NCBI RefSeq assembly: GCF_000312425.1
Contig: NZ_HE997181.1
Coordinates: 5,255,788-5,319,787, forward strand
DNA length: 64,000 nucleotides
Direction: 5' to 3'
Origin: Reyranella massiliensis 521
GTDB lineage: Bacteria; Pseudomonadota; Alphaproteobacteria; Reyranellales; Reyranellaceae
Below, piece after piece: positions 1 through 9,609 of the stretch. The notes under the pieces are model-generated. The model saw nothing but the letters and a program-made list of their open reading frames with translations, did not search any database and was not told the DNA's origin. Positions within the stretch are counted from its first letter, which is position 1; each line of letters starts with the position of its first letter. The translations under genes were made by a program, and so were the position numbers.

Positions 1-118
1 GGATGTGGCTCGGTGTGCCCGTGACCAGCCTGATTGCCTCGTCGCGCGGGTCGCGCGCCGGATAGGGCAACGCTTCGTATTGGGCGCGGACTTCATCCAA
101 CGGCGACGGTACGGTCAT
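1..118 (-). CDS. Class I SAM-dependent methyltransferase, N-terminal fragment
   Basis: The minus strand opens with ATG at 118 and reads without a stop to the left edge, about 39 codons. The N-terminus contains the stretch YEALPYPARDPRDEA. From memory of the family this resembles the start of alphaproteobacterial class I methyltransferases, some of which carry TPR repeats. No catalytic motif lies inside the window, so substrate and full length are unknown. It is divergent from the TrmH-like gene at 202. Confidence 0.55.
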   Translation of the reverse strand, partial: MTVPSPLDEVRAQYEALPYPARDPRDEAIRLVTGTPSHI

Positions 119-201
119 TCGGGCCTTGTTTGACGACGGGCGGGGCGCTACCGGGAGGGCGGCGGCGCCAGCGAATCATTAGTGCAACAAATCAGGGGGC
201 C

Positions 202-762
202 ATGAAAGGCTATTTCGGTATCGGTGTGGAAGGCATCAGCAAGGCTGTGAACGTGGGGACCTTGTTCCGGACCGCCCATGCCTTCGATGCAGCCTTCGTG
301 TTCACGCTTCGCGCCCAGTACAACCGGCGGGAAGGCGGCCATAGCGATACCTCCGACACGCCACGCTCGGTGCCGACCTACCATTTCGGCGACCTCGAAA
401 GCTTCCGCCTGCCTGTGGGCTGCCGGCTGATCGGCATCGAGATCACCGACGATGCGATCGAACTGCCGACCTTCCGGCACCCGCGCCAGGCCGCCTATAT
501 CCTGGGCGCCGAGCGGGAGGGGCTGTCGAAGGATGTGCAGTCTCTCTGCGACTACATCGTGAAGATTCCGATGCGTTTTTCGGTCAATCTCGGCGTCGCC
601 GGGGCCTTGGTCATGTACGACCGGCTGGTGAGCCTTGGCCGCCACGCCCCGCGCCCGGTTGCCGAGGGGGCGCCCACGGAGGCGGTCGAGCTGCCGGTAT
701 TCGGCGAGCCGATGTACAAGCGCCGCCAGCGCCTGCGGCAAAAAGCCGAGGCAAAACAATAG
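202..762 (+). CDS. TrmH/SpoU-family RNA 2'-O-methyltransferase
   Basis: This 186-residue protein is a SPOUT-fold enzyme expected to methylate ribose 2'-O of tRNA or rRNA using SAM. The first family motif, around NVGTLFRTA (residues 18-26), the central YILGAEREGLS and the C-terminal knot segment VNLGVAGALVMYD are all visible. I chose ATG 202 because a purine-rich ribosome site (CAGGGGG) lies just upstream and homology starts at MKGYFGIG; an in-frame upstream extension to 34 looks non-coding. The basic tail (KRRQRLRQKAEAK) may help bind RNA. The exact target nucleotide cannot be told from sequence. A large hairpin follows the stop. Confidence 0.85.
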   Translation: MKGYFGIGVEGISKAVNVGTLFRTAHAFDAAFVFTLRAQYNRREGGHSDTSDTPRSVPTYHFGDLESFRLPVGCRLIGIEITDDAIELPTFRHPRQAAYILGAEREGLSKDVQSLCDYIVKIPMRFSVNLGVAGALVMYDRLVSLGRHAPRPVAEGAPTEAVELPVFGEPMYKRRQRLRQKAEAKQ

Positions 763-771
763 ATTGGCCCA

Positions 772-813
772 AGCATTTTTCAGCCTGCCGAGCTTGGCTG
801 GCTGAGAAATGCT
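772..813 (+). repeat. Long imperfect inverted repeat (hairpin) between trmH-like gene and rlmN
   Basis: Arms AGCATTTTTCAGCC (772-785) and GGCTGAGAAATGCT (800-813) pair over 14 positions, with one mismatch that would be a G-U wobble in RNA. GCC 787-789 and GGC 796-798 can extend the stem inside the loop. No T-run follows on the plus strand, so it does not look like a standard intrinsic terminator. It could stabilise the trmH-like mRNA end or structure the rlmN leader. Confidence 0.6.
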
Positions 814-860
814 CTCGCGTAGTTGCGCCGGAGGGGCGGCGCGACTATCTCACGCGCTCC

Positions 861-2003
861 ATGGCCATTCTGCCCTCCGAACCGCTGCAAATCGTCGAGC
901 CGCGCCCCGCGCACGGCCGCAACGACCTGCGCCGCAACCTGATCGGCCTGTCGCGCGACGATCTGAAGACGACGCTCGTCGAGGCGGGGCTCGAGCCGTT
1001 CCGCGCGCGTCAGGTCTGGCAGTGGATCTACTGGCATGGCGTCACCGATTTCGAGCGCATGACCAACATCGCCAAGAAGACGCGCGACCGGCTGGCCGAG
1101 CTCTTCGTCATCGCGCGCCCCGAGATCGTGACCGAGCAGCGTTCGGTCGACGGCACGCGCAAATGGCTGCTGCGATTCCCCGACGGCAACGAGGCCGAGA
1201 CGGTCAACATTCCGGAGCAGGATCGCGGGTCGGTCTGCGTCTCCAGCCAGGTCGGCTGCACGCTCACCTGCACTTTCTGCCACACCGGCACCCAGCCGCT
1301 GGTGCGCAACCTGGCGCCGGACGAGATCGTCGGTCAGTTTATGGTGGCGCGCGACAGCTACGGCGAATGGCCGACGCCGACCGAGACGACGCGCATGCTC
1401 TCCAACATCGTCATGATGGGCATGGGCGAGCCGCTGTACAATTTCGACAATGTGGCGACCGCGCTGAAGATCGTCATGGACGAGCAGGGCATCGCGCTCA
1501 GTCGTCGTCGCATCACGCTCTCGACCTCAGGCGTCGTGCCGATGATTCCCAAGGTGGGCGACGTGCTCGACGTCAACCTCGCGGTATCGCTGCATGCCGT
1601 GAACGACGAGGTGCGCGACACGCTGGTGCCGATCAACAAGAAGTGGCCGATCGCCGAGCTGCTGGCCGCCTGCGCCGCCTATCCCGGCGCCCGGAACAGC
1701 CGGCGCATCACCTTCGAATACGCCATGCTGAAAGGCGTCAACGACAGCGACGCCGATGCCCGAGAGCTGGTGCGTATCCTGAAGCCGATCCACGCCAAGG
1801 TGAACCTGATCCCGTTCAACCCGTGGCCGGGCGCTCCTTACGAGTGCAGCTCCAACAATCGCATCCATCGCTTCGCCGAGATCGTGAACGACGGCGGCCT
1901 CAGCGCGCCGGTGCGCACGCCGCGTGGCCGCGACATCTTCGCTGCCTGCGGCCAGCTCAAGAGCGCGAGCCAGCGCGGCCGGCGCGAAAAGGTCGTTCTC
2001 TAA
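861..2003 (+). CDS. rlmN: Dual-specificity 23S rRNA/tRNA adenine-C2 methyltransferase RlmN
   Basis: RlmN is a radical-SAM enzyme that methylates C2 of 23S rRNA A2503 and of A37 in some tRNAs. The protein is 380 residues, usual for the family. The CxxxCxxC cluster motif lies at C133, C137 and C140 (GCTLTCTFCHTG), followed by MMGMGEPLYNFDNV. The C-terminal cysteine that carries the methyl group is seen at about C363 (FAACGQL). ATG 861 has no strong ribosome site next to it; the nearest, GGAGGGG, is some 25 bases upstream, so the start is less certain than the identity. It converges on the methyltransferase at 2011. Confidence 0.95.
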   Translation: MAILPSEPLQIVEPRPAHGRNDLRRNLIGLSRDDLKTTLVEAGLEPFRARQVWQWIYWHGVTDFERMTNIAKKTRDRLAELFVIARPEIVTEQRSVDGTRKWLLRFPDGNEAETVNIPEQDRGSVCVSSQVGCTLTCTFCHTGTQPLVRNLAPDEIVGQFMVARDSYGEWPTPTETTRMLSNIVMMGMGEPLYNFDNVATALKIVMDEQGIALSRRRITLSTSGVVPMIPKVGDVLDVNLAVSLHAVNDEVRDTLVPINKKWPIAELLAACAAYPGARNSRRITFEYAMLKGVNDSDADARELVRILKPIHAKVNLIPFNPWPGAPYECSSNNRIHRFAEIVNDGGLSAPVRTPRGRDIFAACGQLKSASQRGRREKVVL

Positions 2004-2010
2004 TCGGGCC

Positions 2011-3042
2011 TCAGCCCTTCGTGTAAGCGTTGACGCACGCGAGGAAGGCCCGCTCGCTGGCGACCGGCTTCAGCCCTGCCGCATTACACCAGGCGTCGAT
2101 GCTGCCGTTCGCATACTCCGCGTAATACGGCTCGTGGAAGTAGTAGGGGAAGAGGTCGAGCAGGCCGTCCCAGTCCGGCTTGTCGCCCTTCTGGATCGAC
2201 TCGACGATCACGACCAGCCCGCCGTGCTTCACGACGCGCGCCATCTCTGCCAGGGCCTCGGCGCGAACCTTCTTCGGCAGCTCGTGCAGCAGGAACGAGG
2301 AGACCACGAGGTCGAGGCTGGCATCGTCGAAGGGCAACGCTTCGGCCGCGGCCTCGAGAAGCTTTACGCGCGCGGTGCGGCCGATGAGACGGCGGGCTTC
2401 CTCCAGGTAAGGCGCGCTGAGGTCGATGCCGGTAAGCCTCATGCCCGGCCAGGCGCCATGCAGGAAGGCGAGCAGCCGACCGGTGCCGCAGCCGATATCG
2501 AGACCCAGCACCTCGCGCTGGCGGCGTCCCTTCATCCATTCGGCGATCGGCCGCAGCATGCGTCGGCGCATGGCGTCGGCGGCGCCGGTGAACAGCACCT
2601 CGACCTGCGTGTCGTAGATCGTCGCGGACTCCTCAGTGAGCCAGCCGCCGCTCTGGAAGTGGAAATTCTGCCGGTAGTAGCGCGGCAGGTGCGCATTGGC
2701 TTCGTGGTGGTTCGGCTCGTCGTTGATGCGGCCGTGGCGGCGGGCGTCGACCTTGGGTAGGTCGCGGAAATAGAGCGCGCTGCGGCGCAACAGCTCGGCC
2801 GGATCGGGGCCGGGCAGGGTGGGGGCGGCAAACAGTCCGGCCGCGATATCCTGCCATTCCCGCTCGAACAGGCCACGCAGGTCGGCCGTCAGCTCGGCCC
2901 GGGTCGGGGTCGGCCCTATGGGAAAATCAGGCTTCGGCAGGGGCTTCAGCAGGCGGCGGCCGGCCGCATAGTGGCCGGCATACCAAGCGACCCGCGCGGT
3001 CTGGCGGGCGGCGTAGCTCAGGCGGTCGAGGGCGGAAACCAT
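2011..3042 (-). CDS. Class I SAM-dependent methyltransferase
   Basis: The 343-residue protein has a C-terminal Rossmann methyltransferase domain. The SAM-binding glycine motif is LGLDIGCGTGRLLAFL, the acidic loop after strand 2 is LTGIDLS, and FDDASLDLVVSSFLLHEL is the post-motif region. The N-terminal ~150 residues form an extra helical domain without a recognised motif. The start at 3042 (MVSALDRL) is favoured over codons further upstream because those run into the argG promoter region. It is transcribed away from argG. The substrate cannot be inferred; ubiquinone- or lipid-type methylation is possible but unproven. Confidence 0.75.
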   Translation of the reverse strand: MVSALDRLSYAARQTARVAWYAGHYAAGRRLLKPLPKPDFPIGPTPTRAELTADLRGLFEREWQDIAAGLFAAPTLPGPDPAELLRRSALYFRDLPKVDARRHGRINDEPNHHEANAHLPRYYRQNFHFQSGGWLTEESATIYDTQVEVLFTGAADAMRRRMLRPIAEWMKGRRQREVLGLDIGCGTGRLLAFLHGAWPGMRLTGIDLSAPYLEEARRLIGRTARVKLLEAAAEALPFDDASLDLVVSSFLLHELPKKVRAEALAEMARVVKHGGLVVIVESIQKGDKPDWDGLLDLFPYYFHEPYYAEYANGSIDAWCNAAGLKPVASERAFLACVNAYTKG

Positions 3043-3064
3043 GTGCGACGGAACTGTTCTGCCC

Positions 3065-3115
3065 ATTATAGCGACTTTGCGGCACCCTTGCCCCAACGGG
3101 GTCGGCCGCTATATT
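3065..3115. promoter_or_regulatory. Divergent promoter region, argG / methyltransferase
   Basis: On the plus strand TTGCCC (3088-3093) and TATATT (3110-3115) are 16 bases apart and sit 38 bases before argG. On the minus strand a perfect -10 TATAAT (complement of 3065-3070) lies 22 bases before the methyltransferase start, but with no clear -35. These are consensus matches only. No ARG-box-like palindrome was noticed. Confidence 0.4.
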
Positions 3116-3152
3116 CGCGCGCCTTCACCGAACGGACACGAAAGCCGCCAGC

Positions 3153-4409
<1,257 letters not shown>

Positions 4410-4735
4410 TCTTCGGGCTCCCCTAGGTCAATTCGTCCTTCGATGTCATCGCCTGGGTGACATCGATGGCAGCGTTCCGGCTGACTATCCGCCCTCTCCT
4501 CCGGGGGCCGAAAAACACCGAGCATGCCCGGTTTTTCGCCGTTCCGGACGAAATCTTGCTGTTTTTCGGTCGGACCGCGGCGGCGGCGGGTAATCCATTC
4601 TGTGAAATGAGGAGTGCGGCAACCCTGTGCGGCTTGCCAGCTTTGACACCGGGCGGTCCTTTTCTTGGGCTGGGCTCACGCCGGCTAAACCGCTAAGCAA
4701 GCCGTTGCACGACGTTGTTTCTTACGGAGTCTCTG
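4410..4735. other. Intergenic region with two stem-loops and a repeated octamer
   Basis: This 326-base stretch holds no convincing gene. A perfect 9-bp inverted repeat (TCGATGTCA 4440-4448, TGACATCGA 4458-4466, loop 9) follows argG. Further on, CGAAAAAC (4509-4516) and GTTTTTCG (4531-4538) are complementary. TTTCGCCG/CGGaCGAAA (4534-4553) can form an alternative hairpin, followed by a T-containing tract with a second copy of GTTTTTCG at 4561-4568. The two pairings are mutually exclusive. They probably include the argG terminator, but neither is a classic GC stem plus U-run. Confidence 0.35.
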
Positions 4736-5404
4736 ATGCCTTTCGATGACGGCGACCGTCCGGGACGGGGGCGCGGCACGAGCGAGCGGGCGATAAACCT
4801 GCCGCCGGCCGTACTCTGGCTGATCGGCATCAACGTCGCCGTCCAGCTGTTGCGCCAACTGCTGGGTGAACAGGCCGACCAGGAGATCATCCTGCGGTTC
4901 GGGCTGGTCCCCGCCGCCTATACGTCGGACCCGAACCACGATCTCCTTTCGCTCATCGTGGCGCCCATCACCTATCAGTTCCTGCATGGCGGCTGGATGC
5001 ATCTCGGCATCAATATGCTGACCTTGGCGGCCTTCGGCGCGCCGGTCGAGCGGCTGCTGGGCGTGAAGCGGTTTGTCCTGTTCTACTTGGTGTGCGGTGT
5101 GGTGTCGGGCTTCGTGCACATCCTGGTCTATCCGGGCTCGCCCGATCCCGTGGTCGGCGCTTCGGGATCGATCAGCGGTGTCTTCGGCGCCGTGCTCATG
5201 TTGATGCGCTACGTCGGCAGCCTGACCTCGCTGTTGCCGGTTGCCGCCATCTGGATTGGTCTCAACGTCTTCTTTGGCCTGTTCGGTGGTGCGCCCGGAG
5301 CTGGCGGCGAGTCGATTGCCTGGGTGGCGCATATCGCTGGTTTTGTCTTTGGCCTCCTGGCCATCCGCTTCTTTGCACCTCGCCTAACGAACGGACCGAC
5401 TTAG
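4736..5404 (+). CDS. Rhomboid-family intramembrane serine protease
   Basis: The 222-residue protein has about six transmembrane segments of the rhomboid core. HGGWMHLGINM at residues 84-94 is the conserved loop/TM2 block. The nucleophile is Ser143 in GASG, and the catalytic His199 lies in AHIAGFVFG, giving the Ser-His dyad. ATG 4736 has CGGAG six bases upstream and is preferred to an in-frame ATG seven codons earlier. Substrates of bacterial rhomboids vary and none can be named here. It lies 30 bases before phoR but shows no known functional link to it. Confidence 0.88.
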   Translation: MPFDDGDRPGRGRGTSERAINLPPAVLWLIGINVAVQLLRQLLGEQADQEIILRFGLVPAAYTSDPNHDLLSLIVAPITYQFLHGGWMHLGINMLTLAAFGAPVERLLGVKRFVLFYLVCGVVSGFVHILVYPGSPDPVVGASGSISGVFGAVLMLMRYVGSLTSLLPVAAIWIGLNVFFGLFGGAPGAGGESIAWVAHIAGFVFGLLAIRFFAPRLTNGPT

Positions 5405-5420
5405 CCGGTTAACAAACCGG
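5405..5420. repeat. Small inverted repeat between rhomboid gene and phoR
   Basis: CCGGTT (5405-5410) and AACCGG (5415-5420) form a 6-bp stem with an AACA loop directly after the rhomboid stop. No T-run follows. It may mark the 3' end or be chance. No Pho box was seen ahead of phoR. Confidence 0.3.
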
Positions 5421-5434
5421 GCTATAGTCGGGGC

Positions 5435-6820
5435 ATGGCCGAACAGGCGATTCCCTTGCGCCGCACGCTCCTCGCCAACGCGGTGGTGCTGGCCCCATCC
5501 TGGGGCGCGCTCGTCATTCTCTACGGCGTGGGCGAGCTCAATGGTCGCGCCACGCTGATTGCCATGGCAGGCATCGCCCTCCTCACCGGGCTGCTGGTGC
5601 AGCGCTATCTCGGCACGCTGGCGCGCTTTGCCCGCTTCGTCGGCGAACTCTCCGACGAGCGCGAGCCGGTCATGCCGCGGCTCTCGTTCGCGCCGGCCAC
5701 CGAGGAACTGGCAACGGCGGCGGCGACCCTGGCGGTCGGCTGGCGCCGCCAACGCGCTTCTATCGACAATCTGGCGGCTTCCGCCCAGGCGATCGTCGAC
5801 GGCCTGCCCGATCCGCTGATTTCGGTCGATCGCCAGCGCCGAATCGTGCGCACCAATCTTGCGGCTGCTTCGCTGCTCGGCGCTGTTGGCCCCGAACGCG
5901 ATCTATCGACGGTGTTGCGCCAGCCGCAACTTCTTGCGGCCGTCGATGCCTTGCTCGAAACGGGCGCCGACGGCAACTTCTCCAGGGCCGACCAGATCGC
6001 GGTGGAGCTGGCGCTGGCTGGACCGCCCGAACTCGACCTCATCGCCCATCTGCGCCGCTTACCGCGCGCCGCGGCTGACGGCTCGCTGGCGCTGATCGTG
6101 CTGCACGATACGACGGCGTTGCGCCGCGCCGAGCGCATGCGCGCCGATTTCGTGGCCAATGCCAGTCACGAGCTCAAGACGCCGATCGCGGGCCTCGCGG
6201 GCTTCATCGAAACCCTGCGCGGGCCGGCGCGCGACGATGCCGCGGCGCGCGAGCGCTTCCTCGGCATCATGGCCGAGCAGGCTGACCGGATGCGCCGGCT
6301 GGTCGACGATCTCCTGATGCTGTCGCGCATCGAGCAGCACGAGCACGCGCGGCCGGATGCCGCCGTCGATCTCGGCCGTGTGTTGCATTCGGTAATGGAT
6401 CTGCTGCAGCTCAAGGCCTCCTCGCGCAACGTGAAGATCGAGCTCGACCTCGACCCAGCACTGCCGCCGGCCGTCGGCGATTTCGACGAGCTCACGATCG
6501 TGTTTCAGAACCTGATCGACAACGCCGTGAAGTATGCACGGCCGGCCACGGCCGTACGGATTGCGGTGCGTCCGGTTGGCCCGGATCGGGTGGCTGTCGC
6601 CGTGAGCGACGAGGGCGATGGCATTCCCGCTACCCATCTGCCGCGCCTCACCGAGCGCTTCTATCGGGTCGATACCGCGCGCTCGCGCCAGCTCGGCGGA
6701 ACGGGTCTCGGTTTGGCCATCGTGAAGCATGTGGTCAACCGCCATCGCGGCCGGCTCGACATCCAGAGCAGTCCCGGCAAGGGCTCGACGTTTACGGTGA
6801 CTTTGCCCGCCGTGCGATAG
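5435..6820 (+). CDS. phoR: Phosphate-regulon sensor histidine kinase PhoR
   Basis: PhoR phosphorylates PhoB when phosphate is scarce. The 461-residue protein has two N-terminal membrane segments (about 12-32 and 41-58), a PAS-like region (about 115-225), a HisKA domain with phospho-acceptor H245 in ANASHELKTP, and an ATPase domain with NLIDNAVKYA and GTGLGLAIVKHV. The very short loop between the membrane segments is typical of PhoR, which senses through Pst/PhoU rather than a periplasmic domain. It stands immediately before phnC. Its partner phoB is about 17 kb away behind pst, so the assignment rests on domain layout plus island context. Confidence 0.85.
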   Translation: MAEQAIPLRRTLLANAVVLAPSWGALVILYGVGELNGRATLIAMAGIALLTGLLVQRYLGTLARFARFVGELSDEREPVMPRLSFAPATEELATAAATLAVGWRRQRASIDNLAASAQAIVDGLPDPLISVDRQRRIVRTNLAAASLLGAVGPERDLSTVLRQPQLLAAVDALLETGADGNFSRADQIAVELALAGPPELDLIAHLRRLPRAAADGSLALIVLHDTTALRRAERMRADFVANASHELKTPIAGLAGFIETLRGPARDDAAARERFLGIMAEQADRMRRLVDDLLMLSRIEQHEHARPDAAVDLGRVLHSVMDLLQLKASSRNVKIELDLDPALPPAVGDFDELTIVFQNLIDNAVKYARPATAVRIAVRPVGPDRVAVAVSDEGDGIPATHLPRLTERFYRVDTARSRQLGGTGLGLAIVKHVVNRHRGRLDIQSSPGKGSTFTVTLPAVR

Positions 6821-6926
6821 CTCTTCTCCACCGATCGTCTTTTCTTTGTAATCGAACCGTAGCGCCATCGCAGCCTGTGGCCGCTACCCACCGACTGGGC
6901 AACGCCTTGGGCAGGTTGGGGGTACG

Positions 6927-7742
6927 GTGCTGCGACTGGAAGGGATTACCAAGAGCTTTGGCGGCAAGCATGCCGTCGACGGCGTGTCTCTCACCGTGCC
7001 CGTTGGTCAGCTTGTCGGCGTGATCGGCCGGTCCGGCGCCGGCAAGTCGACCTTGCTGCGCATGATCAATCGCCTGGGCGAGCCGACGTCCGGCCGCATC
7101 CTGTTCGGCGACACTGATATCACAGCCCTGCGTGGTCGCCCGCTGCGGGCCTGGCGGGCGCGATGCGCCATGATCTTCCAGCAGTTCAACCTTGCGGGCC
7201 GGCTCGATGTGCTGACCAACGTGTTGATGGGTCGCGCCTTCCATATGCCACCCTCGCGCGCGCTTCTGAAGATGTGGACCGACGACGAGAAGGCGCAGGC
7301 GCTGTCGGCACTCGAGAGCCTCGACATGGCGCGGCTGGCCGGCCAGCGCGCCGAGACCCTGTCCGGTGGCCAGCAGCAGCGGGTCGCCATCGCCCGCGCG
7401 TTGGTCCAGGAACCCGACATCGTGCTGGCCGACGAGCCGATCGCCTCGCTTGATCCGCGCAACACGCAGGTGGTGATGGATGCGCTGCAGCACATCAACC
7501 GCCATCTCGGCATCACCGTGATCTGCAACCTCCACAGCCTCGATCTAGCGCGCAGCTACTGCGACCGGCTGGTCGGCATGTCCGGCGGCCGGGTGGTGTT
7601 CGACGGTGCTCCGGCCGCCCTCACCGATGCCACGGCCCGCGATCTCTATGGGCTCGAGGCGGGCGATGTGGTCGGCCATGCCGCTCCGCCCCCGATGTTG
7701 CCGGCTGGCATCCGGCCGGGCTTTGCCCTCGCGGGCTCCTGA
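6927..7742 (+). CDS. phnC: Phosphonate ABC transporter ATP-binding protein PhnC
   Basis: PhnC powers the PhnCDE phosphonate importer. Walker A is GRSGAGKS (residues 34-41), the signature is LSGGQQQR, and Walker B with the switch follows as IVLADEPIASLDP. The 271-residue length fits. It starts with GTG at 6927 behind a G-rich tract (GGTTGGGGG). It follows phoR by 106 bases; no TGTCAT-type repeats are visible in that gap, so it may depend on phoR read-through or an unseen promoter. phnD, phnE1 and phnE2 follow in the same direction. Confidence 0.93.
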   Translation: MLRLEGITKSFGGKHAVDGVSLTVPVGQLVGVIGRSGAGKSTLLRMINRLGEPTSGRILFGDTDITALRGRPLRAWRARCAMIFQQFNLAGRLDVLTNVLMGRAFHMPPSRALLKMWTDDEKAQALSALESLDMARLAGQRAETLSGGQQQRVAIARALVQEPDIVLADEPIASLDPRNTQVVMDALQHINRHLGITVICNLHSLDLARSYCDRLVGMSGGRVVFDGAPAALTDATARDLYGLEAGDVVGHAAPPPMLPAGIRPGFALAGS

Positions 7743-7781
7743 TCTCTCTCGCGTTGCTGCGTCTTTCCAAGGAGAACAATC

Positions 7782-8690
7782 ATGCTTACCCGTCGTCTCG
7801 CGCTAGGCGCTGCCCTCGCCGCTGTTTCGTTTGCCGGTGCCGCCCATGCCCAAAGCTGGCGCAGCGCCTATCCCGAACTGGTGTTCGCCGTCATTCCGGC
7901 CGAGAACGCGTCGGGCGTCACCGAGCGCTATGGCCCGTTCATCGAGTATCTGTCGAAGGAACTCGGCACGAAGGTGACTCTTCGTATCGCCAACGACTAT
8001 GCCGCGGTGATCGAAGGCCAGCGCAACGGCAGCATCCATCTCGCCGGCTACGGCCCCGCCTCCTACGCTCGCGCCATCGTCACCGGCGTGAAGGTCGAGC
8101 CCTTCGTCACGACCGTGAACAACGACGGCACGATGGGTTACCACTCGGTCTTCTATGTGCGCGCCGACAGCCCCTACAGGACGATCGAAGACCTCAAGGG
8201 CAAGAACCTGGGCCTGGTCGATCCCAACTCGACCTCAGGCAACAACGTGCCGCGTTTCACCCTGAACAAGCTCAAGATCAACCCGGACACGTTCTTCGCG
8301 CGCGTCACGTATACGGGCAGCCACGAAAATGCGATCATCGCGCTGCAGCAGAAGACGGTCGATGCCGCCGCCAACTGGTGGAATGCGGAGAACGACTCGA
8401 ACCTGACGCGCATGGTATCCAAGGGCCTCGCGAAACTGGACGACTTCCGCATCATCTCGAAGTCGGACCTGATCCCCAACTCGCCCTTCGCCTACCTCGC
8501 CAGCCTGCCGCCCGATCTCAAGGCGGCCATCGTCAAGGCGTTCGACGAGGCGCCGACCAAGGCCAAGGCCGCCTTCGACAAGCTGTCCGACGGCAAGGAC
8601 CGCGGCTTCGCCAAGGTTGACGCCAAGACCTATGAGCCGGTGGTCGAGCTGATCAAGTTCGTCGACCAGCTGCGCAAGCAGAAGAGCTGA
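7782..8690 (+). CDS. phnD: Phosphonate ABC transporter substrate-binding protein PhnD
   Basis: PhnD captures phosphonates in the periplasm and delivers them to PhnE. The 302-residue precursor begins with an export signal (arginines, then a hydrophobic stretch ending AHAQ at about residue 24). LVFAVIPAENASG, followed by tyrosine and aspartate-rich strands, matches the PhnD fold, and the DPNSTSGNNVPRF block is the family phosphonate-binding loop. AAGGAG-type ribosome site 'AAGGAGAACAATC' precedes ATG 7782. It is third in the phoR-phnCDEE run. Confidence 0.93.
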   Translation: MLTRRLALGAALAAVSFAGAAHAQSWRSAYPELVFAVIPAENASGVTERYGPFIEYLSKELGTKVTLRIANDYAAVIEGQRNGSIHLAGYGPASYARAIVTGVKVEPFVTTVNNDGTMGYHSVFYVRADSPYRTIEDLKGKNLGLVDPNSTSGNNVPRFTLNKLKINPDTFFARVTYTGSHENAIIALQQKTVDAAANWWNAENDSNLTRMVSKGLAKLDDFRIISKSDLIPNSPFAYLASLPPDLKAAIVKAFDEAPTKAKAAFDKLSDGKDRGFAKVDAKTYEPVVELIKFVDQLRKQKS

Positions 8691-8724
8691 ACCAAGCGTT
8701 CGTCGTCCCGGGCGCATCGCTCGA

Positions 8725-9609
8725 GTGAGTACGCACGTCGTCCGGCTGCCCGAGGCGCAGCTCCAGCCCTTGCTGGCAGCCTACAATGCGTCGGTTCGCA
8801 GCCGTCGCCGGCACACGCTGCTGATCCTGGCGTGTGTCGTGGTGGCAATTCTGCTGGCCTCGGTCTCGGCCGAGGTTTCGCTCTCCAAGCTCGCGGCGAA
8901 CATTCATCGCTTCCCGAGCTACATCGTACGGCTGTTCTTTCTCGAAAGTGGACAGCCGGTCTGGACCGACCTCGGCGAGTGGTTCTGGGGTCTGCCGCGC
9001 TGGCTGAGGCTGCTCGGCGAAACCCTGCTCATGGCCTATGTCGGCACCGTGCTGGGGGCGGGCGTGGCCCTTGTCCTGGCCTTTCTGGCTGCGGCCAACG
9101 TGGCGCCGTCGCGCTGGCTGCGCGTCGTCGTGCGCCGCTTCGGTGAAGTTTGCCGTACCGTGCCGACCCTGGTGCTGGCGCTGATCTTCGTCATTTCCTT
9201 CGGGCTCGGCCCGATGGCGGGTGTGCTGGCCGTCATCGTCCACACATTCGGCGTGCTCACCAAACTCTTTGCCGAGGTCATCGAGAATATCGACATGAAG
9301 CCGGTCGAGGGTGTGTCGTCGACCGGCTCGTCCTGGCATGTCGCCATGCGTTTCGGCGCGCTGCCGCAGGTCATGTCGAACTTCACCAGCTACACGCTGC
9401 TGCGGTTCGAGATCAACGTGCGCGAGGCGGCCGTCATGGGGTTCGTCGGCGCCGGCGGCATCGGCCAGGACCTCGTCGAGGCCATCCGCAAGTTCTACTA
9501 CTCGGACGTCTCCGCCATTCTGGTGCTGATCCTGCTGACGGTGGCGGTGATCGACATGCTTACGTCCAAGGCCCGGCATCGCCTGATTGGTCTGGAAGGG
9601 AAGTCCTGA
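8725..9609 (+). CDS. phnE: Phosphonate ABC transporter permease PhnE (first copy)
   Basis: This 294-residue inner-membrane permease has about six membrane segments and the cytoplasmic EAA-like loop AAVMGFVGAGGIGQDL near its C-terminus, diagnostic for PhnE. It begins with GTG at 8725 and ends in a TGATG overlap with the second permease, which implies translational coupling. Two non-identical PhnE subunits probably form a heterodimeric channel, as in other phnCDEE operons. Confidence 0.92.
   Translation: MSTHVVRLPEAQLQPLLAAYNASVRSRRRHTLLILACVVVAILLASVSAEVSLSKLAANIHRFPSYIVRLFFLESGQPVWTDLGEWFWGLPRWLRLLGETLLMAYVGTVLGAGVALVLAFLAAANVAPSRWLRVVVRRFGEVCRTVPTLVLALIFVISFGLGPMAGVLAVIVHTFGVLTKLFAEVIENIDMKPVEGVSSTGSSWHVAMRFGALPQVMSNFTSYTLLRFEINVREAAVMGFVGAGGIGQDLVEAIRKFYYSDVSAILVLILLTVAVIDMLTSKARHRLIGLEGKS

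Noticed and set aside
6821..6926. Pho box before phnC
   Set aside because: No TGTCAT-like repeats at 11-base spacing are present in the gap.
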